From Brevundimonas sp. UBA7664 (GTDB lineage Bacteria > Pseudomonadota > Alphaproteobacteria > Caulobacterales > Caulobacteraceae): DNA of 64,000 bases. The stretch lies in NCBI RefSeq assembly GCF_002483305.1, contig NZ_DLHQ01000008.1, positions 1 through 64,000 of the forward strand. Reading direction: 5' to 3'. A program made the translations under genes and the position numbers. Under the pieces are notes generated by a model, which saw only the letters and a program-made list of their open reading frames with translations, ran no database searches and was not told the DNA's origin. Below, piece by piece: positions 43,068 through 52,024 of this stretch; position 1 is the first letter of the stretch; each line of letters opens with the position of its first letter.

Positions 43068-43428
43068 GCAGGACTCCTTCCGTCCTGAAAACCGTTTGGC
43101 CGCGCGGACGTTGCAAGCCGTCGTGCAGACCGTGAGCCCGCAGTCGACCCCGGCTCTGCCGGAAGGAGGCGATTACACCGCGTCGAGGGACGCCCCTGTG
43201 CAGGATTGCGCCATCAGACGCCGCGGAAAGACCGCATCCCTCTGCACGATGACCCGGAGGCCACCGAGAAGCGAGCGCCCGTAGCCCAGCCGCCGGCCGT
43301 GGGCAGTCGTCATGACGCGAGCGACCGTTCGACCAGTCCCACACGGAACCAGTCCGCCGCTGACTGCTTCCGATGATGACTCCTGCAGGAGGACGGCGCG
43401 CGTCCTCCAAACTCCCCGGAGCGAGACG
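43068..43428. other. Gene-free divergent region with a hairpin
   Basis: No gene is supported in these 361 bases. Near the plus-strand end, GGAGGACG and CGTCCTCC form an eight-base-pair stem with a GCGCG loop (43388-43408), 20 bases before the start of the metallo-hydrolase gene; it could influence translation or be a regulator site. Confidence 0.5.
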
Positions 43429-44328
43429 ATGCAAACCCACACCCACGGCGGCGCCGAGATCGCCGCCTTCCACGATGCGAAGACCGGCAGCTGGCAGTAT
43501 GTCGTCATCGATCCCTCGACGCAGGCGGCGGCGATCATCGATCCGGTCTGGGACTTCGACGAGAAGGCCGCGGCGACCTCGACCGGCAACGCGGAGGCCA
43601 TCCTCGCCTTCGTCCGGGAGCGGGCGCTCAAAGTGGAATGGATCCTCGACACCCATCCTCACGCCGACCACTTTTCGGCCGCGCCGTGGCTGAAGGAGCG
43701 GCTGGGCGCGCCGACTGCCATTGGCGACAAGGTGACGGAGGTCCAGGCGCTGTGGAAAGACCTCTATGGCCTGCCGGACGACTTCCCCACCGACGGCCGG
43801 CAGTGGGACCGGCTGTTCAGGACGGGCGACACCTTCCGGGTCGGCGACCTGCCGGGCCGCGTGATGTTCTCGCCAGGGCACACCCTGGCCTCCATAACCT
43901 ATGTGATCGGGGCCAACGCCTTCGTCCACGACACCCTGATGATGCCCGATGCGGGCACGTCGCGAGCGGACTTCCCTGGCGGCGACGCACACGCCCTATA
44001 TCGAAGCATCGAAGGCATTCTCGCGTTGCCGGAGGACACGGGTGTTTTCGTCGGCCATGACTACGGTCCTGGCGGCCGAGACCCGGCTTGCTTCAGCACG
44101 GTGGCGGAGCAGAAGGCCGACAACATCCACGTCGGCGGAGAACGATCCGAAGCCGACTTCGTCGCCCTGCGCGCGAGGCGCGACGCCACCCTGCCACTCC
44201 CCAATCTGATGCTCTATGCCCTGCAGGTGAACATTCGCGGCGGCCGGCTGCCCGAGCCGGAGGCAAGCGGCCGCGTCTTCTTCCGCATTCCGGCCAATCG
44301 GTTCGAGCCAACCGATAGCGGTACCTGA
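43429..44328 (+). CDS. Second metallo-beta-lactamase-fold hydrolase, persulfide dioxygenase-like
   Basis: The 299-residue product is a paralogue of the 41709 gene: HPHADH at residues 76-81, FSPGHTLASI and HDTLMMPDAG follow in the same order. It begins MQTHTHGGAEIAAFHDAKTG and ATG 43429 has CGGAGCGAG upstream. It probably oxidises a persulfide as well. Its leader lacks the BigR dyads, so it may be controlled differently. Confidence 0.87.
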   Translation: MQTHTHGGAEIAAFHDAKTGSWQYVVIDPSTQAAAIIDPVWDFDEKAAATSTGNAEAILAFVRERALKVEWILDTHPHADHFSAAPWLKERLGAPTAIGDKVTEVQALWKDLYGLPDDFPTDGRQWDRLFRTGDTFRVGDLPGRVMFSPGHTLASITYVIGANAFVHDTLMMPDAGTSRADFPGGDAHALYRSIEGILALPEDTGVFVGHDYGPGGRDPACFSTVAEQKADNIHVGGERSEADFVALRARRDATLPLPNLMLYALQVNIRGGRLPEPEASGRVFFRIPANRFEPTDSGT

Positions 44329-44386
44329 TCAGCTTTGGGCTTGGCATGGGGACGCCAGCGGATTGAACAGAGTCCTGTGCGGGCGG

Positions 44387-45745
44387 TCAGACTTTATTTT
44401 CGGTTTTGGTTCGGATCGTGTCCGGTGAAACGAACGCTAGCGTCACCCGCAATCCGCCGAGGGGCGATGGGCCATAGACTACGGTCAAGCTATGCGCTGT
44501 GGCCGTCGCCTCGACGATGGAAAGGCCCAGCCCGCTGCCCCCGGGCTTAGCGTCTGGACCGCGGTAGAACCGACGGCCGAGCTTGGTCAGGTCGGCCTGA
44601 GGCACGCCCGGGCCGTCGTCATCGATGGTGAGGGTTGGCGAGGGGCCGGTGTCATCCAGGTCGATACGGACGAGGCTGCGGGCGTGGGCGCAGGCGTTGG
44701 ACAGCACATTGCCGAACAGGGCGGAGACGCGATCCGGATCAACGTTGAGTTCCATCGCGGAAGCCGCCTCGCTGACTTCGACCCGGACCCGACAGCCCAT
44801 GATGTCCGTGCGGACAAGCTGGGCGAGCGGCGTCCAGCGTCTTACTAGCGCCGGCTCGGCCGCGTCGTCCGCGCGGGCCATTTCCAGAAGTCGGCTGACC
44901 AGCGACGAAGTACGATCGACGGAGGCGACGATGTGCTGGAGCGCTCGGGCCTGTGTCTCTGGATCGGTCGCGTTCGCGGCGACCTGGGCCTGAACGCGCA
45001 AGCCGGCCAGCGGGGTGCGCAGTTCGTGGGCCGCGGCGGCGGTGAACTCGGCCTGGCGACGCCGCGCCGCGGCCAGTCGATCAATCAGTCCATTGAGGGC
45101 GTCGAGCATGGGCCGTAGCTCTTCGACGCCCCCGGGGGTTGTCAGGGGGCTCAGGTCCTGAACGCGGCGAGCTCCGAGCGTGTCGGCCAGTTGGCGCATT
45201 GGTCTCAGCCCCCGCCCGACCGACCACCAGATCAGAAGACCCAAGGCCGCCAAGCCGACCAAGGTCGGTGCCGCCAGACTTGTGATGATTGAACCGACGA
45301 TCCCCTCCCGCATGGCTAGCCGGTCGCCGACCATGACCTGCACCCCCGCCAGGCGATTGTGGACGGTGTAGACGCGCCAGCGTTCGTCGCCGATGGTCCG
45401 CTCGGAAAAACCATCCGCGACGGCCAGCCGTTCGAGTGGCGCCCCGTCCGAGCGGCTGACCAGCTCGCCCCGCAACGACCAGATCTGGCACGACAGCTGG
45501 CGTTCGTAGCCGGGGCCGGCTGTTGTCGCAGGGGCGGCGGCCACTCGCGCCGCCCCTGCGCCAGCGGCCAAGTCGCCCTGGTCGAGCAGGCTGGAGACCA
45601 TGCGCGCGGACTCCATCAGCCTTCGGTCCAGAACCCGATGGATTTCGGCCTGTGTCCGGACCTGAATCCATACGGCCGAGGTTCCCCACACCACGGCGGT
45701 GACCAGGGCCAGAATGACAAACAGGCGGACGCGGATCGACCTCAT
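44387..45745 (-). CDS. QseC-like sensor histidine kinase
   Basis: The 452-residue kinase has an N-terminal membrane segment (about 6-26), a periplasmic sensor region, a second membrane segment near residues 155-180, a HAMP-like linker, an H-box AAAHELRTPL with the phosphorylated His, and ATP-binding motifs (N-box NVLSNACAHA, G boxes DDDGPGVP and GGSGLGLSIV). ATG 45745 overlaps the end of the response regulator gene. The periplasmic region contains one Cys (QLSCQIW), so redox or metal sensing is conceivable but unproven. Confidence 0.9.
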   Translation of the reverse strand: MRSIRVRLFVILALVTAVVWGTSAVWIQVRTQAEIHRVLDRRLMESARMVSSLLDQGDLAAGAGAARVAAAPATTAGPGYERQLSCQIWSLRGELVSRSDGAPLERLAVADGFSERTIGDERWRVYTVHNRLAGVQVMVGDRLAMREGIVGSIITSLAAPTLVGLAALGLLIWWSVGRGLRPMRQLADTLGARRVQDLSPLTTPGGVEELRPMLDALNGLIDRLAAARRRQAEFTAAAAHELRTPLAGLRVQAQVAANATDPETQARALQHIVASVDRTSSLVSRLLEMARADDAAEPALVRRWTPLAQLVRTDIMGCRVRVEVSEAASAMELNVDPDRVSALFGNVLSNACAHARSLVRIDLDDTGPSPTLTIDDDGPGVPQADLTKLGRRFYRGPDAKPGGSGLGLSIVEATATAHSLTVVYGPSPLGGLRVTLAFVSPDTIRTKTENKV

Positions 45746-46395
45746 GACAGGGTGTATCCCAGACCTCTGACGGTGCGGATCCTCGCGGCCCCCAGCTTGG
45801 CCCTGAGGTGGTGGATGTGCACCTCCACGGCGTTGCTGCCGATCTCCTCCTGCCAGCCATAGAGGCGCTCCTCGAGCTGGCTGCGCGAGATGACCTGGTT
45901 CGGCCGCTCGACCAGAAACTCCAGGACCGCGAACTCGCGCCGCGAGAGGGGCAGGTCCTGGTCGCCCAGCCACGCCAGTCGCGCCTTGGGATCGAGGAGC
46001 AGGTCACCGTGGCGCAGCGCCGGCGTCGCCCGGCCGAGGAGGCGTCGCCGTATGGCGCGAAGGCGGGCGCTGACCTCGTCAAGATCGAAAGGTTTGCCGA
46101 GATAGTCGTCGGCGCCGGAATCGAGACCCTGGATGCGGTCGACCACTGCATCGCGGGCCGACAGGATGAGGACGCCGACGTCCATGTTGCGGGCGCGGAC
46201 CTGCCGCAGCACCTCCAGCCCGTCGCCATCCGGCAGCCCGAGGTCCAGCACAACGGCGTCGAAGGCCGAGGACTCGAGCGCGGCCAAAGCGTCCTCGACC
46301 CGGCCGACGACGTCCACGGTCCAGCCGCAGGCCGCCAAACCCACCTGCAGGCCGTCCCTCAGCACCGGATCATCTTCGACGACGAGCAATCGCAT
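45742..46395 (-). CDS. QseB/PmrA-like response regulator
   Basis: The 217-residue product has a receiver domain (MRLLVVEDDPVLRDGL, phosphate acceptor Asp in VVLDLGLPDGDG, Lys in GADDYLGKPF) and an OmpR-type winged-helix DNA-binding domain ending HIHHLRAKLGAARIRTVRGL. ATG 46395 aligns with the family's start; the frame is open to 46464. It overlaps the kinase gene by four bases and is divergent from dsbD across 61 bases that contain a PmrA/QseB-type box. Confidence 0.92.
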   Translation of the reverse strand: MRLLVVEDDPVLRDGLQVGLAACGWTVDVVGRVEDALAALESSAFDAVVLDLGLPDGDGLEVLRQVRARNMDVGVLILSARDAVVDRIQGLDSGADDYLGKPFDLDEVSARLRAIRRRLLGRATPALRHGDLLLDPKARLAWLGDQDLPLSRREFAVLEFLVERPNQVISRSQLEERLYGWQEEIGSNAVEVHIHHLRAKLGAARIRTVRGLGYTLS

Positions 46396-46417
46396 GGCGG
46401 CGGCGTGCGCCTTTCGG

Positions 46418-46434
46418 CTTAAGCGTGACTTAAG
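46418..46434. promoter_or_regulatory. PmrA/QseB-type box, CTTAAG-N5-CTTAAG
   Basis: CTTAAG at 46418-46423 and again at 46429-46434, with five bases between, match the direct-repeat box bound by PmrA and QseB-type regulators. It lies between the divergent response regulator and dsbD genes, so autoregulation and control of the thiol-redox operon are both expected. Confidence 0.75.
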
Positions 46435-46456
46435 GTGGCCCGGCGACGGAGCGGCC

Positions 46457-48400
46457 ATGATCAAGCTGTTCTTCTACCTGCGCGCCGCGCTGCTGGCGAC
46501 CTTCGCCCTGACCGCGGTCTGGGCCGGCGCGGCGGTGGCCCAGCCGATGCCGCCGGAGGAAGCCTTCCAGCTCGAGGTCCGCCGCTCGGGTGCCGGCGAC
46601 ATCATCTTCGACTGGACCATCGCCGACGGACACTACCTCTACCGTAAGCACACGGTGGCCACCCTTGAGGGCGGCGAAACCGCCTTGCCGCTGGCGCTGG
46701 CCGAGGGCGAGGCCAAGACCGACCCGGCTTTCGGCGACGTGGAGGTCTGGCACGGCCGCGGCGAAGCCCGGCTCAGCGCCGCCGACCTCGAGTCCGCAGG
46801 CGGGCCGACCGTCGTCAACATCACCTACCAGGGGTGTCTTGAGGACTCGATCTGCTACCCGCCCATGACCGAGACGGTCGCTCTGCCGAAAGCGGCCGCG
46901 GCCGCTCCGGGCGACACGGCGTTGGCGGCGCGTGAGGCCGACGTGGAGACCGCGGTCGCCGCCTCCGCGCTGGCGCTCCAGGCATCGGCCTCGACGCCAG
47001 CGGACCCGGCGACGTTCAGCGCGTCCGACGGCAAGAGCAGCACCCAGGCGTCGGCCGGATCGTCGTCCAGCGGAATCGCGCTTCAGTCCGGCGGCGGCAT
47101 GGTCGAGCGGCTGGCGCTCCGCGGCGGCGTGCTGTGGGTGCTGCTGGCCTTCTTCGGCTTCGGCGTCCTGCTTGCCTTCACCCCGTGCGTCTTCCCCATG
47201 TACCCCATCCTGGCCGGCGTGATCGGTCGCGGCGTCGATGCGCCCGGCGGGCGGCGGGGCTTCCAGCTGTCGGTGGCCTATGTGCTGGGCCTCGCCGTCG
47301 CCTTCGCTCTGCTGGGCGTGGCGGCCGCCTGGTCCGGGCAGAATCTCCAGATGGCGCTGCAGTCACCCTGGGCTGTGGGCGCGCTCAGCCTGATCTTTGT
47401 GGCCCTGGCCCTGTCGATGTTCGGGCTCTACGAGCTGCAGCTGCCCTCGTCATGGACCTCCCGTCTATCCGGCCCGGGCAAGGTCCAGGGCCGCCGCTCG
47501 CTGGGCTCGGCGGCCGGGATGGGCTTTGTCTCCGCCCTGATCGTCGGGCCGTGCGTGACCGCGCCCCTGGCCGGCGCCCTGCTCTATATCGCCCAGACGG
47601 GAGACCTCCTGCTCGGCGCCGCCGCCCTGTTTGCACTCGGTCTGGGCAAAGGGGCGCCCCTGATCGCCTTCGGCGCCCTCGGGTCGAAGGTGCTGCCGCG
47701 CGCCGGGCCCTGGATGGACCGGGTCAAGGCGGCGTTCGGGGTCCTGTTCCTCGTCACGGCCTGGTGGCTATCGTCGCGCGTCCTGCCGGCCGAGGCCAGT
47801 CTACTGCTCGGCGCCGGGCTGATGCTGCTGATCGCGGTGCTGCTGGGTCTGTTCCGTCCGGCCGCCGGCAGCGGACTTTGGGGCGGAGCCGCGCGTGCCG
47901 GGGGTCTGGCCGCCGCCGCCTGGAGCGTTCTGCTGCTGGTCGGCGCCGCATCCGGGGCCCAGGACCCATGGCGTCCCTTGACGGGGGTGTTCGGATCACC
48001 GGCACGGGCCGGCGCGATTGCGACGAACGCCGCCGCGCCTACCGTGGTGACTGACACCGCCGCTCTCACCCAAGCGGTCGCGGCCGCTGGCGCGGCGCAG
48101 ACGCCGTCGCTGGTCTATTTCACCGCCGACTGGTGCGTCAGCTGCAAGGTCATCGACCGCACCGTCTTCGCCGATCCCGGCGTCCAGGCCGCGCTGACAG
48201 GCGCGCGGCTGATTGAGGTCGACGTCACACGCACCACGCCGGAGACCCGCGCCCTGCTCAAGGATTTCGCGGTGGTCGGCCCGCCCACCATGATCTTCCT
48301 CGACGCCACGGCGACCGAGCCGGACCGAAGCCGCCTGGTCGGGGAAATGGGCGCGCGCGACGTGATCGAATCCCTTGGCCGCGCGGGAGCCCCGGGATGA
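46457..48400 (+). CDS. dsbD: Thiol:disulfide interchange protein DsbD
   Basis: DsbD moves electrons from cytoplasmic thioredoxin across the inner membrane to periplasmic partners. The 647-residue product has a signal peptide (to about residue 28), an N-terminal domain with Cys127 and Cys133 (YQGCLEDSICYPP), a central eight-segment CcdA-type membrane domain with Cys in FTPCVFPMYPIL and GPCVTAPLAG, and a C-terminal thioredoxin domain with CVSC (Cys560, Cys563). All three cysteine pairs are intact. ATG 46457 is supported by the signal peptide. It is coupled to the TlpA-like gene (ATGA). Confidence 0.94.
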   Translation: MIKLFFYLRAALLATFALTAVWAGAAVAQPMPPEEAFQLEVRRSGAGDIIFDWTIADGHYLYRKHTVATLEGGETALPLALAEGEAKTDPAFGDVEVWHGRGEARLSAADLESAGGPTVVNITYQGCLEDSICYPPMTETVALPKAAAAAPGDTALAAREADVETAVAASALALQASASTPADPATFSASDGKSSTQASAGSSSSGIALQSGGGMVERLALRGGVLWVLLAFFGFGVLLAFTPCVFPMYPILAGVIGRGVDAPGGRRGFQLSVAYVLGLAVAFALLGVAAAWSGQNLQMALQSPWAVGALSLIFVALALSMFGLYELQLPSSWTSRLSGPGKVQGRRSLGSAAGMGFVSALIVGPCVTAPLAGALLYIAQTGDLLLGAAALFALGLGKGAPLIAFGALGSKVLPRAGPWMDRVKAAFGVLFLVTAWWLSSRVLPAEASLLLGAGLMLLIAVLLGLFRPAAGSGLWGGAARAGGLAAAAWSVLLLVGAASGAQDPWRPLTGVFGSPARAGAIATNAAAPTVVTDTAALTQAVAAAGAAQTPSLVYFTADWCVSCKVIDRTVFADPGVQAALTGARLIEVDVTRTTPETRALLKDFAVVGPPTMIFLDATATEPDRSRLVGEMGARDVIESLGRAGAPG

Positions 48401-49194
48401 ACGCCATCGAGCTCGGCCCCCTGGTCCTGTCCGGCGAGCGCTTCGCCATCCTGCTCGGGGTCCTCGTCTTCATGATCGGCTCCGGCTGGCTGGCCAGCCG
48501 GGTCAGCCCCCGGTTCAACGCCTGGAGTACGGCGGTCGTGGTCGGGGGCCTGGTTATCGCGCGATTGGCCCATGTCATCGCCCACTGGGAGTTCTTCAGC
48601 GGCGATCCCTGGCGCGCCTTCGCGGTCTGGCAAGGCGGATTTGTCTGGCCCTGGACGCTGCTGGTGGTGGTCCTCGCCTCCGTCCTGCTTCTGCGCGACC
48701 GCCGCCTGATCGTCTGGGCCGTGGCGCCGGTCGCCGCTGCGGCGATGGTCTGGAATGTGGCCTATCAGCTGTCATCGCAGACCGACGCCTTGGCGCCCGC
48801 GCCCCTGACCTTGGCCTCGCTCTCCGGCTCGCCGGTCGACATGGCGCAGCCCGTTGATCGCCCCACCGTTATCAACGTCTGGGCTACCTGGTGCCCGCCC
48901 TGCCGCCGCGAGATGCCGGCCCTTGCGCAGGCCGAGGCGGCGCACCCCGACGTTCGGTTCCTGTTCGTCAATCAGGGCGAAGGTCCCGATACGGTCCGCC
49001 GCTTCCTCGCCGCCGAGAACTTGCAGCTGGAGCATGTGCTCTTCGACGAGGCCATGGCGCTTCCTCGCCACTACGGCACGGCCGGTATTCCGGTGACCCT
49101 GTTCCTCCACGCCGACGGCTCCCTGGCCAAGGCGCACATGGGCGAGATCGCGCCCGAACAGATCGACGCGGAAATCCGCCGCCTCGATCGCTGA
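48397..49194 (+). CDS. TlpA-like thioredoxin with N-terminal membrane domain
   Basis: The 265-residue product has an N-terminal membrane region with about four segments (residues 8-125) and a C-terminal thioredoxin-like domain with WATWCPPCRREMP (Cys166, Cys169). The arrangement of a Lgt-like membrane part and a TlpA domain is found in several redox operons. It would receive electrons from DsbD in the periplasm. Its ATG overlaps the dsbD stop. Confidence 0.88.
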   Translation: MNAIELGPLVLSGERFAILLGVLVFMIGSGWLASRVSPRFNAWSTAVVVGGLVIARLAHVIAHWEFFSGDPWRAFAVWQGGFVWPWTLLVVVLASVLLLRDRRLIVWAVAPVAAAAMVWNVAYQLSSQTDALAPAPLTLASLSGSPVDMAQPVDRPTVINVWATWCPPCRREMPALAQAEAAHPDVRFLFVNQGEGPDTVRRFLAAENLQLEHVLFDEAMALPRHYGTAGIPVTLFLHADGSLAKAHMGEIAPEQIDAEIRRLDR

Positions 49195-49217
49195 AATCTT
49201 TCACCCAGGAGACTTCC

Positions 49218-49895
49218 ATGACCCTTCGCCAACTCACGCCCGTGTTCGTCGCGGCTCTTGCGCTCGCGGCCTGTGGACCGGCCGACGCCGATAATTCGAC
49301 GACGTCGCCGCCGGCCGGCGGCGGCACGACGCAGACTATGCCCTTGATCGTCCAAACCGGGTTCAACGACCTGCTGCGCGATCCAGGCGTGCCGTTCATC
49401 GGCTCGGAAGCAGCCGACGTCACCATCATCAGCTTCGTCGACTACAACTGCCCGTACTGTAAGCAGATGCAGCCCGAACTGACCGCTCTCGTCGCGAGCG
49501 ATCCCAAGGTGCGGATCCTTACCAAGGAATGGCCCATCTTCGGCGATGCGTCCGAACTGGCCTCGCGCACGGCGATCGCCGCCCAGTACCAAGGCAAGTA
49601 CGAGGCCGTTCACAACGCCTTCATGGGATCGCCCACGCCCATCGCCGGGGCGGCCGACGTTCAGCGCCTGGCGCTGTCGGCAGGCGTGGACATGGCCCAG
49701 CTCGAACGCGACCTGACCGAGCACGCCGCCGACATCGACGCCGTGCTGCAACGGGTCAGCGCCGAGGCCTCGGCCATGGCCCTGCGCGGCACGCCCGCCT
49801 TCAGCATCAATGGGCAACTAATCCCCGGCGCCCTTCCGCCCGGCCAGCTCAAGGCGTTGGTCCAGCGCATCCGCGCGGGCCAGCCGGCGCAGTAA
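49218..49895 (+). CDS. DsbA/DsbG-like thioredoxin-fold lipoprotein
   Basis: The 225-residue product has a lipoprotein signal peptide (LALAACG, lipidated Cys19), a low-complexity linker and a DsbA-type thioredoxin domain with the active site DYNCPYCKQ (Cys78, Cys81) and the cis-proline motif RGTPAF. It is probably a periplasmic isomerase or reductase kept reduced by DsbD or the TlpA-like partner. The ribosome site is AGGAGA. It is 23 bases after the TlpA-like gene and 3 before the phosphoesterase gene. Confidence 0.88.
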   Translation: MTLRQLTPVFVAALALAACGPADADNSTTSPPAGGGTTQTMPLIVQTGFNDLLRDPGVPFIGSEAADVTIISFVDYNCPYCKQMQPELTALVASDPKVRILTKEWPIFGDASELASRTAIAAQYQGKYEAVHNAFMGSPTPIAGAADVQRLALSAGVDMAQLERDLTEHAADIDAVLQRVSAEASAMALRGTPAFSINGQLIPGALPPGQLKALVQRIRAGQPAQ

Positions 49896-49898
49896 GCC

Positions 49899-51326
49899 AT
49901 GGCCCGCCTGACCCTGCTCCAGCTGAACGATCTGCATGGCTATCTGGAGCCGCACCCCGAACTGGTCCCGACCGCCGGTGGCTGGCGGTTCGAGCGGCTC
50001 GGCGGGGTCGCCCGTATCGCCCGCCTGTTCGCCGAGGCGCGCGCCGAAGGACCGTGTCTGACGCTCGACAACGGCGACACCTTCCACGGCACGCGGGTGG
50101 CGGTCGCCAGCCGGGGCGAGGCCCTGATCCCGATCATGAACGCCCTCCAAATCGACGCCATGACGGCGCACTGGGAGTTCGCCTATGGACCCGCGGACTT
50201 CAAGGCCCTCGCGCGCCGGCTCGACTACCCCGTGCTGGCTGCCAATGTGTTCCGCAAGGCCACCGGCGATCTCCTGTTTGAGGGCCGCCGGGTCTTCGAG
50301 CGGGGCGGGTTGCGGATCGGGGTGATCGGCCTGGCCTGTCCGATCGTCGATAAGACCATGCCGCCGGCCTTCTCGGAGGGCATGCGCTTCGAACTGGGCG
50401 CGGCCCAGGCGCGCGAGCAGCTGGCGATCCTGCGGCGGGAGCAGGTCGATCTCGTGGTCCTGCTGTCCCACCTGGGACTCCCGCAGGACCTCAAGCTGGC
50501 GTCGGAGCTTCTGGGCCTCGACGTGATCCTCAGCGGCCATACCCACAACCGGCTGCATGAGCCGGCGCGGGTCGGCGACACCCTGATCATCCAGTCGGGT
50601 TGTCACGGAGCCTATGTCGGTCGGCTGGACTTGGACGTCGCCGATGGACGGGTCTCGCTGAACCGCCACCACCTGATCCCGGTTGATGACGGACCCACAG
50701 ACGCCAGCCTCGAAACGCTCGTCCGCGCGGCTCTGGCGCCCGAGCGCAAAGCCATGGCGCGCGTGGTCGGCCGCACCGCCATCCCCCTGCATCGCTACGC
50801 CATGGCCAGCGCGCCGATGGACGATGTGCTCCTGGCCGCGGTGGCCGGGACGGCGGGGACGGAGATCGCCTTTTCCAACGGCTGGCGATACGGCGCGCCG
50901 GTGGCGCCTGGACCGGTGACCCTGGGTGACCTCTACAACATCGTGCCCATGAACCCGTCCATCTCCCGCGTCACCCTCACCGGCGGCGAGCTCATCGCCA
51001 TGATGGAAGACAACCTGGAGCGCACCTTCGCCGCGGACCCGTTTGAACAGATGGGGGGTTACATCAAACGATGCCGCGGCCTGACCGTCTTCGCCAAGCT
51101 TGAGAATCCGAAGGGCGCGCGCATCGACCGGCTGCTGGTCGGAGATCGCCCCGTCGATCCGCAAGCTGACTACCCGGTCGCCTTCGTCACCAGCCAAGGC
51201 GTGCCCAGACGCTATGGGCGGGACCGGCGAACCCTGGACGTCGATAGCGTCTCCGCCCTCCAGCAATGGTTCGTCGATCATGTGCCGGGCGAGACCGACC
51301 TGCCGTCCAGCGTTCTCATTGTCTGA
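49899..51326 (+). CDS. SoxB-like metallophosphoesterase/5'-nucleotidase-family protein, no signal peptide
   Basis: The 475-residue protein has the dimetal motifs of the 5'-nucleotidase family: NDLHGYL, DNGDTFHG, and SGHTHNR, with TAHWEFAYG (residues 89-97) where nucleotidases have GNHEF. The HWEF variant is shared with the SoxB thiosulfohydrolases. A C-terminal 5'-nucleotidase domain follows. SoxB normally has a Tat signal peptide; here the protein starts directly MARLTLLQLNDLHG with no export signal. It lies between DsbA-like and DsrE-like genes, supporting a sulfur role. Confidence 0.85.
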   Translation: MARLTLLQLNDLHGYLEPHPELVPTAGGWRFERLGGVARIARLFAEARAEGPCLTLDNGDTFHGTRVAVASRGEALIPIMNALQIDAMTAHWEFAYGPADFKALARRLDYPVLAANVFRKATGDLLFEGRRVFERGGLRIGVIGLACPIVDKTMPPAFSEGMRFELGAAQAREQLAILRREQVDLVVLLSHLGLPQDLKLASELLGLDVILSGHTHNRLHEPARVGDTLIIQSGCHGAYVGRLDLDVADGRVSLNRHHLIPVDDGPTDASLETLVRAALAPERKAMARVVGRTAIPLHRYAMASAPMDDVLLAAVAGTAGTEIAFSNGWRYGAPVAPGPVTLGDLYNIVPMNPSISRVTLTGGELIAMMEDNLERTFAADPFEQMGGYIKRCRGLTVFAKLENPKGARIDRLLVGDRPVDPQADYPVAFVTSQGVPRRYGRDRRTLDVDSVSALQQWFVDHVPGETDLPSSVLIV

Positions 51327-51358
51327 GAGTCGATATTCCTTCGCCCCGGAGCCCCCCG

Positions 51359-51883
51359 ATGAAAGCACTGCTTCTCGCCCTCGCCTTTGCCGCGGCCGTG
51401 ACCGTCTCCCCCGCCTTCGCCCAGGTCGTTCCCGGATACGGCGGCTTTACGCCCCTGCCCGAAGCGGGCGAACAGCCCGATCCCGACCGGGTCTACAAGG
51501 TGGTTTTCGACGTCTCCCAGGGCGGCCCCGATGATGGCCCGAATCGGGGCCTCGATCGCGTTGCGCGTCTGATCAACATGCTGGCCGCCGGCGGGGTCGA
51601 CGCCGACCACCGCCAGGTCGTGGTCGTGGTGCACGGCGCGGCCACCCTGTCGGTGTTGTCGGACCCGGCCTGGGCCGCACGGGGCAAGGGCACGGCCAAT
51701 CCCAACAGCGCCTTGATCCGGGCCCTGATCGCCGCCGGTGTCGAAGTTCGCATCTGCGGTCAGGCCATGGTCGGCAATCGAGTGGTCGAGGAGGACCTCG
51801 CGCCCGGGGTCACCGTCGACCTCGCCGCCCTGATGACCGTGGTCCACCGTCAACAGGCGGGCTATGCGCTGATCGCGGACTGA
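51359..51883 (+). CDS. DsrE-family protein with signal peptide
   Basis: The 174-residue product has a signal peptide (to about residue 21, ending SPAFAQ) and a DsrE/F-like domain with the conserved Cys133 in VRICGQAM. Members bind or carry sulfane sulfur. It ends the thiol-redox operon. ATG 51359 is supported by the signal peptide; the frame is open to 51266 but would begin inside the preceding gene. A periplasmic DsrE next to a SoxB-like protein suggests handling of sulfur intermediates. Confidence 0.85.
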   Translation: MKALLLALAFAAAVTVSPAFAQVVPGYGGFTPLPEAGEQPDPDRVYKVVFDVSQGGPDDGPNRGLDRVARLINMLAAGGVDADHRQVVVVVHGAATLSVLSDPAWAARGKGTANPNSALIRALIAAGVEVRICGQAMVGNRVVEEDLAPGVTVDLAALMTVVHRQQAGYALIAD

Positions 51884-52024
51884 ACCGACTCACCCCCGCG
51901 ACGGCCGTGATGACGCGACTTCCTTGGCCCTGGCGCCGGCCCGTTGGAGAGGGGACCAGCCAGACCGCGCGGTCCAACCCCTAAACCAGTCCTAACCGAC
52001 GACTGCTTTGAGTCAAAAAGCGCC

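Noticed and set aside
43388..43408. Terminator before the second metallo-hydrolase gene
   Set aside because: The stem is short, has no T run and no plus-strand gene upstream to terminate.
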